Origin: JANQKX01 sp039028695
GTDB lineage: Bacteria > Pseudomonadota > Alphaproteobacteria > Kiloniellales > Kiloniellaceae
NCBI GenBank assembly: GCA_039028695.1
Contig: JBCCHN010000126.1
Coordinates: 1-15,484, forward strand
Direction: 5' to 3'
DNA length: 15,484 nt
Position numbers and translations under genes: made by a program. Shown piece after piece: positions 1 to 8,400 of this stretch. Positions within the stretch are counted from its first letter, which is position 1; the number at the start of each line of letters is the position of its first letter. The notes below the pieces were generated by a model. That model had not been told where the DNA came from. It did no database searches and worked only from the letters and a program-made list of their open reading frames with translations.

Positions 1-120
1 CGCAAAGACTGAAAATTGGGGCCTGAAACCTGAAAGTTGGCGGTATCTTGAAGAGTGGATGGTGACAATCGTAATACGGGTAAGTGCTTAGGGCGCTATC
101 GAAATGTAGCTCGGGTCTCA

Positions 121-933
121 ATGATGAGTACTTTGAAACTTAAAAGTTTTTTTCCTGAAATCCTGCGCACCTTGGCTATGGTTTTGGCGGTTTGCCTCTT
201 TGCGGCGGCCTGTGCCAGCAAGGACGATGGCGGGGATTTCGATGACGATGGTGGAGACGACTTCGGGTATGAATTGCCCGACGACAACGATCCTTTGGAA
301 ACGCCAAATCGGTTTATCTTTGCCGTAAACGACGCGCTGGACACACTTGTTTTTCAACCGGTTGCCGCCACCTACCGATTCTTGCTTCCTGAGTTTGCTC
401 GCAACTCGGTGCAATCTTTTTTCCGTAATCTGAGAGCACCTGTCAATCTGGCCAACAATCTCCTGCAGGGCGATTGGGAAGGCGCGGAACAAACCATGGG
501 GCGCTTTGCCATCAATACCTCCTTTGGTGTTTTGGGTCTTTTTGATATGGCGACGGACGCAGGCTATCCCTATCGAGAGGAAGATTTCGGTCAAACTCTG
601 GGTACCTATGGGGTTGGTGAGGGCTTCTATCTGGTCTTGCCCATATTTGGTCCCTCCTCCTTACGCGACGGCACGGGACGTCTGGTGGACTGGGGCTTGG
701 ATCCCTTAAGTTACATTCTCACCTTTGAGGAATCGATTGCCCGCCGCGCCATCGAGGGGACCGATACACGCTCGCGCAACATCGAAACCATCGAAGCGCT
801 TAAAGCGGATTCCATCGACTTCTATGCCCGGGTAAGATCCTTGTATCGCCAGAACCGGGAGGACGAGATCAATAACGGCCGCCCGGCCGAAGAAGTTCCG
901 TCGCCGGACTTCTCCAGCGATGAGGACTCCTGA
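121..933 (+). CDS. mlaA: MlaA (VacJ) family outer-membrane lipoprotein
   Basis: MlaA sits in the outer membrane and lets misplaced outer-leaflet phospholipid pass to the periplasmic carrier MlaC, keeping the outer membrane asymmetric (known for the family). Seen here: a lipoprotein signal peptide ending in a lipobox with Cys31 (LFAAAC), then the MlaA core with NDPLETPNRFIFAVND near residue 56, RAPVNLANNLLQGDW near 105-119, EDFGQTLGTYG at 154-164 and GPSSLRD at 177-183. Length from this start is 270 aa, normal for the family. The frame is open back to a GTG at 55, but that start would give an implausibly long region before the signal peptide, so ATG 121 (or the adjacent ATG 124) is preferred; neither has a strong ribosome binding site. 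Residues 35-57 form an unusual Asp-rich linker after the lipidated Cys. No other mla gene is in the window. The gene converges on the decarboxylase with a 64-bp gap. Confidence 0.93.
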   Translation: MMSTLKLKSFFPEILRTLAMVLAVCLFAAACASKDDGGDFDDDGGDDFGYELPDDNDPLETPNRFIFAVNDALDTLVFQPVAATYRFLLPEFARNSVQSFFRNLRAPVNLANNLLQGDWEGAEQTMGRFAINTSFGVLGLFDMATDAGYPYREEDFGQTLGTYGVGEGFYLVLPIFGPSSLRDGTGRLVDWGLDPLSYILTFEESIARRAIEGTDTRSRNIETIEALKADSIDFYARVRSLYRQNREDEINNGRPAEEVPSPDFSSDEDS

Positions 934-997
934 TCGTCGCTGGTCCGATCTAACTCATTCGATGGCAAGGGTGGAGCGAGCGCAAAGAGACAGGGCG

Positions 998-3781
998 CTA
1001 GCCAAGCGACTCCAATGCCGCCTCGGTAAAGACCCGCAGGCCCAGCTCGGGCCGGTAGCCGTGGATTTCCTTTACATCTAAAGCGCGCATGAAATCGAGG
1101 ATTTCCGCACTGATCACCTGGCCCGGCACCAGGATGGGAAATCCAGGAGGATAGGGAATGACAAAGCTGGCCGAGACCACGTCCCGACCCCGCGCCATTT
1201 CCCCATCAAGGCTACCGTCGTCTAAGGCCAGGTACTCGCAGGCCGCATCATCATAGGCGAGGAAAAAAGCCGTCCTAAGATCCCCTTCCGGCGTCTCGGC
1301 CTCTCCATCAGGCCGGAAAGCCGTGTGGAAGCGGCTGAAATCGGGAAGCGGCGGTTGCTTATCCACATCCATTAGACCCAGGACCTGCTTTTCAAAAACC
1401 CGACGCTCCACGGGATTACTGTCTTCCAGGCGCTCGTCCAAATCCCGCGCGATCTGGACCAAGACCTCGATCAGATAGGCCACCGATGAGCGGGTGGTGC
1501 CGATGTTGGTCATGAAAAGAACCGTGTTGCGGGACGTCTTGTTGATCTGGATGCCGTAGCGGTCCATGAGAACTTGGTTTTTAAAGGAATCCCCGTCCAA
1601 TCCGGTGGCCCCCACGGCCAAGGTGATGCGGGTGGCATCCAGACAAAACTCGTCTTGGGCCCAGGCTTCCCAAATATCATTCCAGCCGTGTTCCGGATCG
1701 AAATAGGATTCAATACCCGATTGCCGGTATTCCGGCGGGATCATGTGACGCACAGTCAGCACGCGGAAATACTTTTTGAGCAGGGGGTGAACCTGCAAGG
1801 TTTCCCGCAGGGCCATGGCCATCTCGACCTGCTTTTGCACCAGCTCAAAGCCTTCCAGTTCCGCCTGGCGGCGGCCCACGTCCAAGGAGGCAAGGATCTG
1901 ATAGTTTGGCGAGGTGGAGGTGTGGGTCATGTAGGCCTCGTGAAACGGCTCTTCCACCTTGGCCTTATAGTCCTGATCATAGACATGGATCATAGAGCCC
2001 TGACGCAGGGAGGTCAGGGTCTTATGGGTGGATTGGGTGGCATAAACGCGGATACGGACCTTGTCCGGGTCGGGCAACAGATGAGTATCCAGCAGCGCCT
2101 GCTCGTCGTCGCCGATCTTCTCCAACTCGGCCCGGTGGGCCAGGTAGCGCTCCCGATAGGCCGGATCCCGATAGCGCGCCCGCAAGGACTGGGCGGTATG
2201 CATGCCGGTACGATGGCGATATGTGGGCGCTAGACCGGCAAAACCGAACCAAGCCTCGTCCCAGAGGAATATGAGATCTGGCTTGATGGCCAGACACTCC
2301 TCCATCACCCGCTCCACATTATAGACAATGCCGTCGAAGGTGCAGTTGGTGAGCAGCAGCAGGCGGACGCGATCCAGCTTACCGGCCTTTTTCAATGCTA
2401 GGAGCTGATGCTTGATCTCGCGCAGGGGAACGGCACCGTACATGGAGTATTCGGGCACTGGATAGGAGTCCAGATAGATCACATGAGCGCCCGCCAGCAC
2501 CAGGCCATAGTGGTGGGACTTGTGGCAATCCCGATCGATCAGAACGATGTCGCCCGGCCGGGTGACGGCCTGAACCACGATCTTGTTGCCCGTCGATGTG
2601 CCGTTGGTCACAAAAAAGGAATGGCGCGCGCCGAAGGCCCGAGCCGCCAGCTCCTGTGCCTTTTTCAAGGGGCCTTGGGGCGCCAAAAGGGAATCCAAGC
2701 CGCCCGAGGTTGCCGAGGTTTCCGCCAGGAAAATATTCATGCCGTAAAAGTCGCCCATGTCCTGGATCCAATGGGACTTGGTGATGGATTTGCCACGGGA
2801 GATGGGCAGGGCATGAAACACGCCCGTGGGCTGTTTGGAGTAGTGCTTCAAAGCGGTAAAGAATGGCGTGTCGTAGCGGGACTCAATGCCTCGAAGCACA
2901 TTTAAATGGAGCTCAAAATAGTCCTCTTGATTATAAAAAATGCGGCGGCAATTGGGCGGCACCTGGCCGGCTAACTCCTCCACCGACTGATCGGTCACCA
3001 GGTAGACATCGAGTTCGGGCCGCAATTGGCCCAGGAAAGTGGCCAAAAGAACGCCGCGGTCACCAAAGGTGCTTTCGTCCCTGGACAGATCGCCGGCCCG
3101 GGCCAATAACCGTTGTAATATCTGAAGCTTATGCTGGGATTCGAAAGGAAAACCGTATCGAACCACAACCGCTTGTATGTTGTGATTGAAGAGCGCAGCA
3201 ATCAGCGCGTCCTCAAAGGACGGCACGATAATGGGCTCGTAGATGAAATTGTCCTCATCCCGCCGCATGCGCCGCAAGCTGGAGCGAACCTGGGTTTCCT
3301 GATGAGGTGAAATAGAGTCGACCACCAGCAGCTCAAAATAAGGCCGGTGGTGGGCCATTTCCTCATCGGCTTGCTCCTCCTCGTCGTCGTGTTCTTCCTC
3401 GGCATGCCCTTCAAGGCCTAAATTGATGGTCCGGCGGCGATAGGACCCGCTCATCAGAGCCCGCACGATGCGTGCCGTCACACTCGCCAACCCGGCATAG
3501 TCGCCTGTCTCCAGCAGGCGCCCAAGACGGTGGAATTGGCGACGCCCCGGAAAGGCCCAATAACTCTCGATGGGCGTCAGCACCTCAAGATAGGACCTGT
3601 TTTTTGAGATCAGTTCGTCACAGGGTTGGCCAGCGGCAGCGGCGCGCTTGAGCGCCAGCGTGCAGGACTTCAGCCGGTTCCAGCTATCGACCCGAAGCTG
3701 GGACGCATTGTAGTAGTCGGCGAGCGACGGATTCTTCACTTCACCGGGCTGCGCGCCCCTTGATTGCGCCGGCTCCGACAT
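998..3781 (-). CDS. Large PLP-dependent Orn/Lys/Arg decarboxylase
   Basis: A fold-type I PLP decarboxylase that removes the carboxyl group of a basic amino acid to give a diamine or polyamine precursor (family knowledge). ATG 3781 is chosen because AGGGAG lies 6 nt upstream (3788-3793); this gives 927 aa. An in-frame TTG at 3799 would add six residues. Residues in 927-aa numbering: receiver-like N-terminal wing about 145-300, preceded by an acidic stretch (EEEHDDEEEQADEE, about 127-141); TNGTSTGNK near 392-400; DRDCHKSHH at 416-424 with PLP-stacking His; WDEAWFGF with Asp508; PLP lysine K587 in ATQSTHKTLTSLRQGS; C-terminal domain with IPYPPGFPILVPG near 875-887. It is longer than the roughly 710-760 aa enterobacterial enzymes, partly through an Arg-rich insert between the DEAW and STHK motifs. 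Substrate (ornithine, lysine or arginine) cannot be read from sequence. It lies downstream of an MFS gene on the same strand. Confidence 0.9.
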   Translation of the reverse strand: MSEPAQSRGAQPGEVKNPSLADYYNASQLRVDSWNRLKSCTLALKRAAAAGQPCDELISKNRSYLEVLTPIESYWAFPGRRQFHRLGRLLETGDYAGLASVTARIVRALMSGSYRRRTINLGLEGHAEEEHDDEEEQADEEMAHHRPYFELLVVDSISPHQETQVRSSLRRMRRDEDNFIYEPIIVPSFEDALIAALFNHNIQAVVVRYGFPFESQHKLQILQRLLARAGDLSRDESTFGDRGVLLATFLGQLRPELDVYLVTDQSVEELAGQVPPNCRRIFYNQEDYFELHLNVLRGIESRYDTPFFTALKHYSKQPTGVFHALPISRGKSITKSHWIQDMGDFYGMNIFLAETSATSGGLDSLLAPQGPLKKAQELAARAFGARHSFFVTNGTSTGNKIVVQAVTRPGDIVLIDRDCHKSHHYGLVLAGAHVIYLDSYPVPEYSMYGAVPLREIKHQLLALKKAGKLDRVRLLLLTNCTFDGIVYNVERVMEECLAIKPDLIFLWDEAWFGFAGLAPTYRHRTGMHTAQSLRARYRDPAYRERYLAHRAELEKIGDDEQALLDTHLLPDPDKVRIRVYATQSTHKTLTSLRQGSMIHVYDQDYKAKVEEPFHEAYMTHTSTSPNYQILASLDVGRRQAELEGFELVQKQVEMAMALRETLQVHPLLKKYFRVLTVRHMIPPEYRQSGIESYFDPEHGWNDIWEAWAQDEFCLDATRITLAVGATGLDGDSFKNQVLMDRYGIQINKTSRNTVLFMTNIGTTRSSVAYLIEVLVQIARDLDERLEDSNPVERRVFEKQVLGLMDVDKQPPLPDFSRFHTAFRPDGEAETPEGDLRTAFFLAYDDAACEYLALDDGSLDGEMARGRDVVSASFVIPYPPGFPILVPGQVISAEILDFMRALDVKEIHGYRPELGLRVFTEAALESLG

Positions 3782-3814
3782 CTGGGTCTCCCTGTCCAAA
3801 TCCTATTGGTGTCA

Positions 3815-3843
3815 ATTAGATCCCTTTTGCAAAAATTTTGCAA
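3815..3843 (-). promoter_or_regulatory. Candidate sigma70-type promoter of the decarboxylase gene
   Basis: On the minus strand TTGCAA (3838-3843, 4/6 to TTGACA) and TCTAAT (3815-3820, 5/6 to TATAAT) are separated by exactly 17 nt. Transcription would start about 27 nt before the ATG at 3781. This suggests the decarboxylase can be transcribed independently of the upstream MFS gene. Confidence 0.45.
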
Positions 3844-3844
3844 A
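3826..3844. promoter_or_regulatory. Double TTTGCAAA palindrome, candidate operator
   Basis: The self-complementary octamer TTTGCAAA occurs at 3826-3833 and again at 3837-3844, 11 bp apart, so both copies face the same side of the helix. The second copy covers the candidate -35 element and the first lies in the promoter spacer, a typical place for a repressor site. Wider arms GGTGTCA (3808-3814) and TGACACC (3851-3857) form a further inverted repeat around it. The regulator is unknown. Confidence 0.45.
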
Positions 3845-3889
3845 GACGGATGACACCCTAAAGGAAGCAGGAACAGGTCGTGACCTTCT

Positions 3890-3914
3890 AAAAATAACTT
3901 TCGCCATTATTTTT
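3890..3914. repeat. AT-rich inverted repeat between MFS and decarboxylase genes
   Basis: AAAAATAA (3890-3897) and TTATTTTT (3907-3914) are perfect 8-bp arms around a 9-nt loop, about 35-60 nt beyond the MFS stop codon. A stem made only of A/U pairs would be weak as a terminator. A shorter dyad AGGTC-GT-GACCT sits next to it at 3875-3886. Function is uncertain. Confidence 0.25.
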
Positions 3915-3947
3915 CAGCCGCTTGCTCCAAGGTTTGCAGAATCGAAA

Positions 3948-5204
3948 CTAAGTATTGTGAGCGCTCCGCATTAAGAGATCCCTCATATCTTTAGTGCGCC
4001 AGAACAACAAGATCAGCAGCAATGCTATCACCAAGGAACCCACCGATATCATGAACGGTAGGTGGATAGAGACCGCCATGAGGCGCCCGCCGATCACCGA
4101 GATAATGCCCGCCCCCAAGGTGAAAAGCGCTACCGTCACGCCCATGACCCAGCCCTGCTGGCGTTCGTCGACCGCCAAGGAAAACAAGGTGAGCATGGTG
4201 GGATAGTTAAGAGCAAAGGCCACCATAAAAGGCACGATCAAGAGATAAGCCACCACCGGCGACCCGTTGACCACGAAGGCCGCCGCCGAGGCCATCATGA
4301 TCAGGAGGCTGCCGCAAACGATGGTGAGGCTGCCCAGGCGCTTCATGACAATCGGCACCAGAAAGGCACTGGCTAATCCCATTGCCGCGCCCAACACGAT
4401 GAGGGCAAAGGAATTCTCCAGGGTATCGAATTGAAAGCGACGGAAGAGATAGGTGTCCAAAAAGACAAAAAAGCTGTTCAGCGCCAGCTGGGACCAGAAA
4501 AAGACGATGGAGATCCGCAGCACTGTTTTGTGCCTGGCGGCTTGGTAGAGGGTTAAAAAGGCCTCCCAAGGCTTAAAGCGGAAAGCCTCTTTTTCGCAAG
4601 ACCGGTTGTGAAAACAAAACCAGATCAACAAAATATTCAAAACCACCAAAAGCGAGACAAAATAAAAGGGCAACTCCACCGAGGCCAAGTCCCCAATCAG
4701 GGCTTTGTCGGACAAGACGCCGCCAATGAGCGGCCCGGCCACCAATCCAAGACTAAGGGCGGCCAGCACCAAGCCCATGAAACGAGTCTTTTGCTGATCG
4801 TTTTCGCTCATATCCACCAGGGCGGCCTGTGCAATGGGCTGATTGCCGGCGGTAAAACCCGAAATTCCTCGTGCCACGCATAGGAGCCAAAAGCTATTCA
4901 CCTCCAGCGCCAAGATGGTGAGGCCATAGCCGATCAGATTACCCACCAGGCAGACCAGGATGCCTTCCTTGCGGCCGATGGAATCGGAGAGTTTCGAGAT
5001 ATAGGCGGCGCCCAAAAACCAGCACAAAAAGAAGATGCCCATCACCAGGCCAAAATCGAACTGGCGGCTGTTCACCGAGGTACCCGTCGGCAAGAAGGGC
5101 TGGCTGGGCTCCATGATCACCGTGTTGAGGATGGGGATCACCAAGCCCTGGCTCATGATGTCCAAGAACACAACCGACAACAGGGCAAAGGCCGTCAGGC
5201 GCAT
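3948..5204 (-). CDS. MFS transporter, drug/metabolite efflux type
   Basis: A 12-helix major facilitator membrane protein, presumably a proton-driven exporter; the substrate is not identifiable. ATG 5204 is chosen because GGGAG lies 5 nt upstream (5210-5214), giving 418 aa; an in-frame TTG at 5216 is less likely. Residues in 418-aa numbering: first helix about 4-27, a long extracytoplasmic loop about 28-52 rich in Pro, Ser and Thr, loop 2-3 motif A as LSDSIGRK at 72-79, motif B arginine in ARGISGFTAGNQP around 111-122, and a motif C-like LVAGPLIGG near 154-162, which points to the antiporter group. A cytoplasmic loop near the middle separates the two six-helix halves. The decarboxylase follows on the same strand after 166 bp, so a joint role in amine export or acid and polyamine handling is possible but unproven. 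It is divergent from the LplT-Aas gene. Confidence 0.85.
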   Translation of the reverse strand: MRLTAFALLSVVFLDIMSQGLVIPILNTVIMEPSQPFLPTGTSVNSRQFDFGLVMGIFFLCWFLGAAYISKLSDSIGRKEGILVCLVGNLIGYGLTILALEVNSFWLLCVARGISGFTAGNQPIAQAALVDMSENDQQKTRFMGLVLAALSLGLVAGPLIGGVLSDKALIGDLASVELPFYFVSLLVVLNILLIWFCFHNRSCEKEAFRFKPWEAFLTLYQAARHKTVLRISIVFFWSQLALNSFFVFLDTYLFRRFQFDTLENSFALIVLGAAMGLASAFLVPIVMKRLGSLTIVCGSLLIMMASAAAFVVNGSPVVAYLLIVPFMVAFALNYPTMLTLFSLAVDERQQGWVMGVTVALFTLGAGIISVIGGRLMAVSIHLPFMISVGSLVIALLLILLFWRTKDMRDLLMRSAHNT

Positions 5205-5289
5205 GGCAGCTCCCAAAGAAATAGGTCAATCCGGCAACCCTCTTTGCCACAGGGGCGCGGCGCCCGTCCAGCTTTGGCGGAGCATGGCA

Positions 5290-5318
5290 AGGTTAGGGGG
5301 CCTCAGGGCGTCTGCCAA
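5290..5318 (-). promoter_or_regulatory. Weak candidate promoter for the MFS gene
   Basis: On the minus strand TTGGCA (5313-5318, 5/6) and TAACCT (5290-5295, 3/6) are 17 nt apart. The -10 match is poor, so this is only a candidate. Its -35 box directly abuts that of the opposite-facing candidate promoter for the LplT-Aas gene. Confidence 0.2.
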
Positions 5319-5347
5319 TTGCGAGGCGAACTCACGAAAGGTAGAAT
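5319..5347 (+). promoter_or_regulatory. Candidate sigma70-type promoter of the LplT-Aas gene
   Basis: TTGCGA (5319-5324, 4/6 to consensus) and TAGAAT (5342-5347, 5/6) are separated by 17 nt. A start near 5354 would leave a leader of about 74 nt before the ATG at 5428. The leader contains a 12-bp perfect palindrome, TCGCCCGGGCGA at 5372-5383. Confidence 0.4.
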
Positions 5348-5427
5348 GAACCGACGAAACATTAGGTCGATTCGCCCGGGCGATCACTCTTCGGCCGCCA
5401 CAGCCCTCCAGCCCATAAGAAGACGCC

Positions 5428-8400
5428 ATGTCGACTGACTCCCCGCAAAATCAATTTCAACTGCTGGGCAGCCGGCGCTTGCTGCCGCTTTTTTTGACGC
5501 AGTTTCTGGGCGCTCTTAATGACAACCTTTTTAAAAACGCCCTGGTGATCCTGATCATCTATCGCTCGGCCGACACGGCTCACGGACAAATCATGGTCAC
5601 GGTGGCTGCGGGACTTTTTATCCTGCCCTTTTTCCTTTTTTCGGCCATTGCCGGTCAGCTGGCCGACAAATTCGAAAAGTCGCGGTTGATCCGCTATATC
5701 AAACTTTGGGAAATCGGCGTCATGGCACTTGCCTGCATCGGTTTCTTTTTCGAGCAGCATATGGCGCTGCTGGCCGTGTTGTTTTTGATGGGTATCCAAT
5801 CAGCTTTTTTTGGTCCGTTGAAATATTCAATTTTACCTGATCACCTCGCGAAGGGAGAATTGATCGGCGGCAACGGGTTGGTTGAGGCCGGTACGTTCCT
5901 CGCCATCCTGATCGGCTCTATTGCTGGAAACCTGCTGATCTTGACCGCCTATGGGGTTCAGACGGTAACGGGCGGTCTCATGGTGATCGCCTTGGCAGGT
6001 TGGGCCACGAGTTTGGCCATTCCCAAGGCCGGCCCGGCCGTACCCGACCTTAAAATCAACCCAAATTTCCTGGGCGAGACTTTCAGAATCATCGGCTACA
6101 TCGCTCAAGATCGGCGGGTGTTTTTGTCCATCTTGGGGATATCCTGGTTTTGGCTGGTGGGCGCCACTTTTCTCGCCCAGTTTCCCGCCTTTGTGAAGGA
6201 TACACTTTTTGCCAACGAACAGTTGGTGTCGCTCTTCATGACGGTCTTTTCGGTAGGTATCGCCATCGGGTCGGTGCTCTGCAACAAACTGCTTAAAGGG
6301 GATCTCTCGGCCAAGTACGTGCCTTTGGGTGCGCTGGGCATGAGCCTTTTCATCTTTGACCTTTACGTCGCCACCAGCGGTTACGAACGCACGAGCGACA
6401 GCCTGATCGGCGTGGTCGGCTTTTTGGAAGAGGCGCGGAACTGGCGCATTTTGGGAGATCTTTTAGGCATTGCCATCGCCGCGGGTCTCTACATCGTGCC
6501 GCTTTACGCATTGATGCAGACATTGAGCGATAAGCGGTACCGGGCCAGGGTGATTGCCGGCAATAACATCATGAATGCCCTTTTTATGGTCGTCTCGGCC
6601 ATCGGAACGGTCGTCATGTTGGGCGCCGGCTTTACCGTGCCCCAGGTGTTCCTGACGGTCGCCATCATCAACCTGTTGGTGGCGCTATATATCTGCAAGC
6701 TGTTGCCCGATGCCTTGGTCAAAGGTTTTTTCACTTTTTTGTTCAAGCTGGCCTACCGCATCGAAGTGCGCGGTTTGGAGCATTGGGCGGCCAGCGGTCA
6801 GCGGACCTTGATCGTGGCCAATCACGTGTCCTTTTTGGATGGACTGCTGCTCGCCACCCTCTTGCCCGAAAAACCCCTTTTCGCCGTCAACACCCACATA
6901 GCTCAGAAGTGGTGGGTGGGACCTTTCCTCACCATGGTGGATATCTTCCCCATGGATCCCACCAATCCCCTGTCCACAAAGGCGCTCATCAAGGCGGTCC
7001 AAGACGGAAAACGCTGCGTAATTTTTCCCGAGGGCCGCATCACCATGACCGGCGCCTTGATGAAAATATACGAAGGGCCGGGGATGGTGGCCGACAAGGC
7101 CAAGGCGGATATTCTGCCAATCCGGATCGACGGGGCTCAGTTCACACCCTTCTCACGCCTCAAGGGTAAACTGCGCTTGCGGTGGTTCCCGAAAATCACC
7201 GTAACCCTTTTGCCGCCCTATCGGATCGATGTTGCGGAAGAGCTGCGAGGCCGCCAGCGCCGGGAGGCCATCGGCGCCGACCTTTATGACCTCATGTGCC
7301 GGGTGATATTCGAGACCTGCGATCGGGACCGATCTCTTTTTCAAGCGGTGCTGGATGCGCGCAGCGCCCATGGCAAAAATGCCCTGCTCATTGAGGACAT
7401 TCAACGCAAGCCCATGAGTTATGACCGCCTGGTATCCGCCAGCCTTCTGCTCGGCCGCGGTTTGGTCAAAGGCACCTCGACTGGGGAGGCTATCGGTTTG
7501 CTGCTGCCCAATTCCGGCGCGACGGCGGCGGTCTTTTTCGGCCTGCAGGCCCACGCCCGAGTGCCGGCCATGCTCAATTTTACCGCCGGCGCCCGCGCCA
7601 TGGCCGAGGCCTGCGTCACCGCCGGGGTGAAGCGGATCGTAACCTCCCGCCAGTTCGTGGAGCTTGCCAAGCTTACCGATGCCGTAGAGCTGTTGGGCGA
7701 AAGCCGTACGGTAATCTATCTTGAGGACCTGCGGGACCGCATCGGATGGTGGGACAAAGCTCGGCTGCTTCTCACCAAGCCGCTTGTTTCCGGGCTGCAC
7801 CGGGGTCTCATGACGCGGGAAGAGGTAACGCCTGATAGTCCCGCCGTTATTCTGTTCACCTCGGGCTCGGAAAGCAGCCCCAAGGCCGTCGTGCTGTCCC
7901 ACAGCAACATCTTGTCCAACGCCTATCAGCTCGCGTCGCGGATCGACTTCAATCCTACCGACATTGTCTTTAATCCCTTGCCGGTTTTCCATTCCTTTGG
8001 GCTGACCGCCGGGCTGTTACTGCCGGTGCTCTCAGGCATCAAGACCTTTCTTTATCCCTCGCCCCTACACTACCGGATCATTCCCGAACTGATCTACGAC
8101 AGCAACGCCACCATCCTGTTCGGCACCAACACCTTTTTGAAGAGTTATGCACAAAAGGCCCATGCCTACGATTTTTATTCTTTGCGCTATGTCTTCGCCG
8201 GAGCGGAAAAGGTCGCCGAGGATACGCGGCGACGCTGGTCGGAATTTTTCGGCCTGCGCATCCTGGAGGGATATGGTGCCACCGAAACCAGCCCAGTGCT
8301 GGCCAGCAATACACCCATGCAATGCAAGGCGGGCACGGTCGGACGTTTGTTGCCGGGGATTGAGCATCGGCTGGAAAAGGTCGAGGGGGTGGAGCACGGC

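Noticed and set aside
55..120. In-frame GTG start of MlaA at 55
   Set aside because: It would put about 40 residues, with no signal-peptide character, ahead of the hydrophobic core; ATG 121/124 gives a normal lipoprotein signal peptide.
979..999. AGCGC/GCGCT inverted repeat between MlaA and the decarboxylase as a terminator
   Set aside because: Only 5-bp arms with an 11-nt loop and no T-run; it also enters the decarboxylase stop codon.
1574..2233. 219-codon open frame on the plus strand
   Set aside because: Antisense to the decarboxylase catalytic domain around the PLP lysine; shadow frame.
7153..7992. 279-codon open frame on the minus strand
   Set aside because: Antisense to the acyltransferase and synthetase domains of LplT-Aas, which carry all expected motifs.
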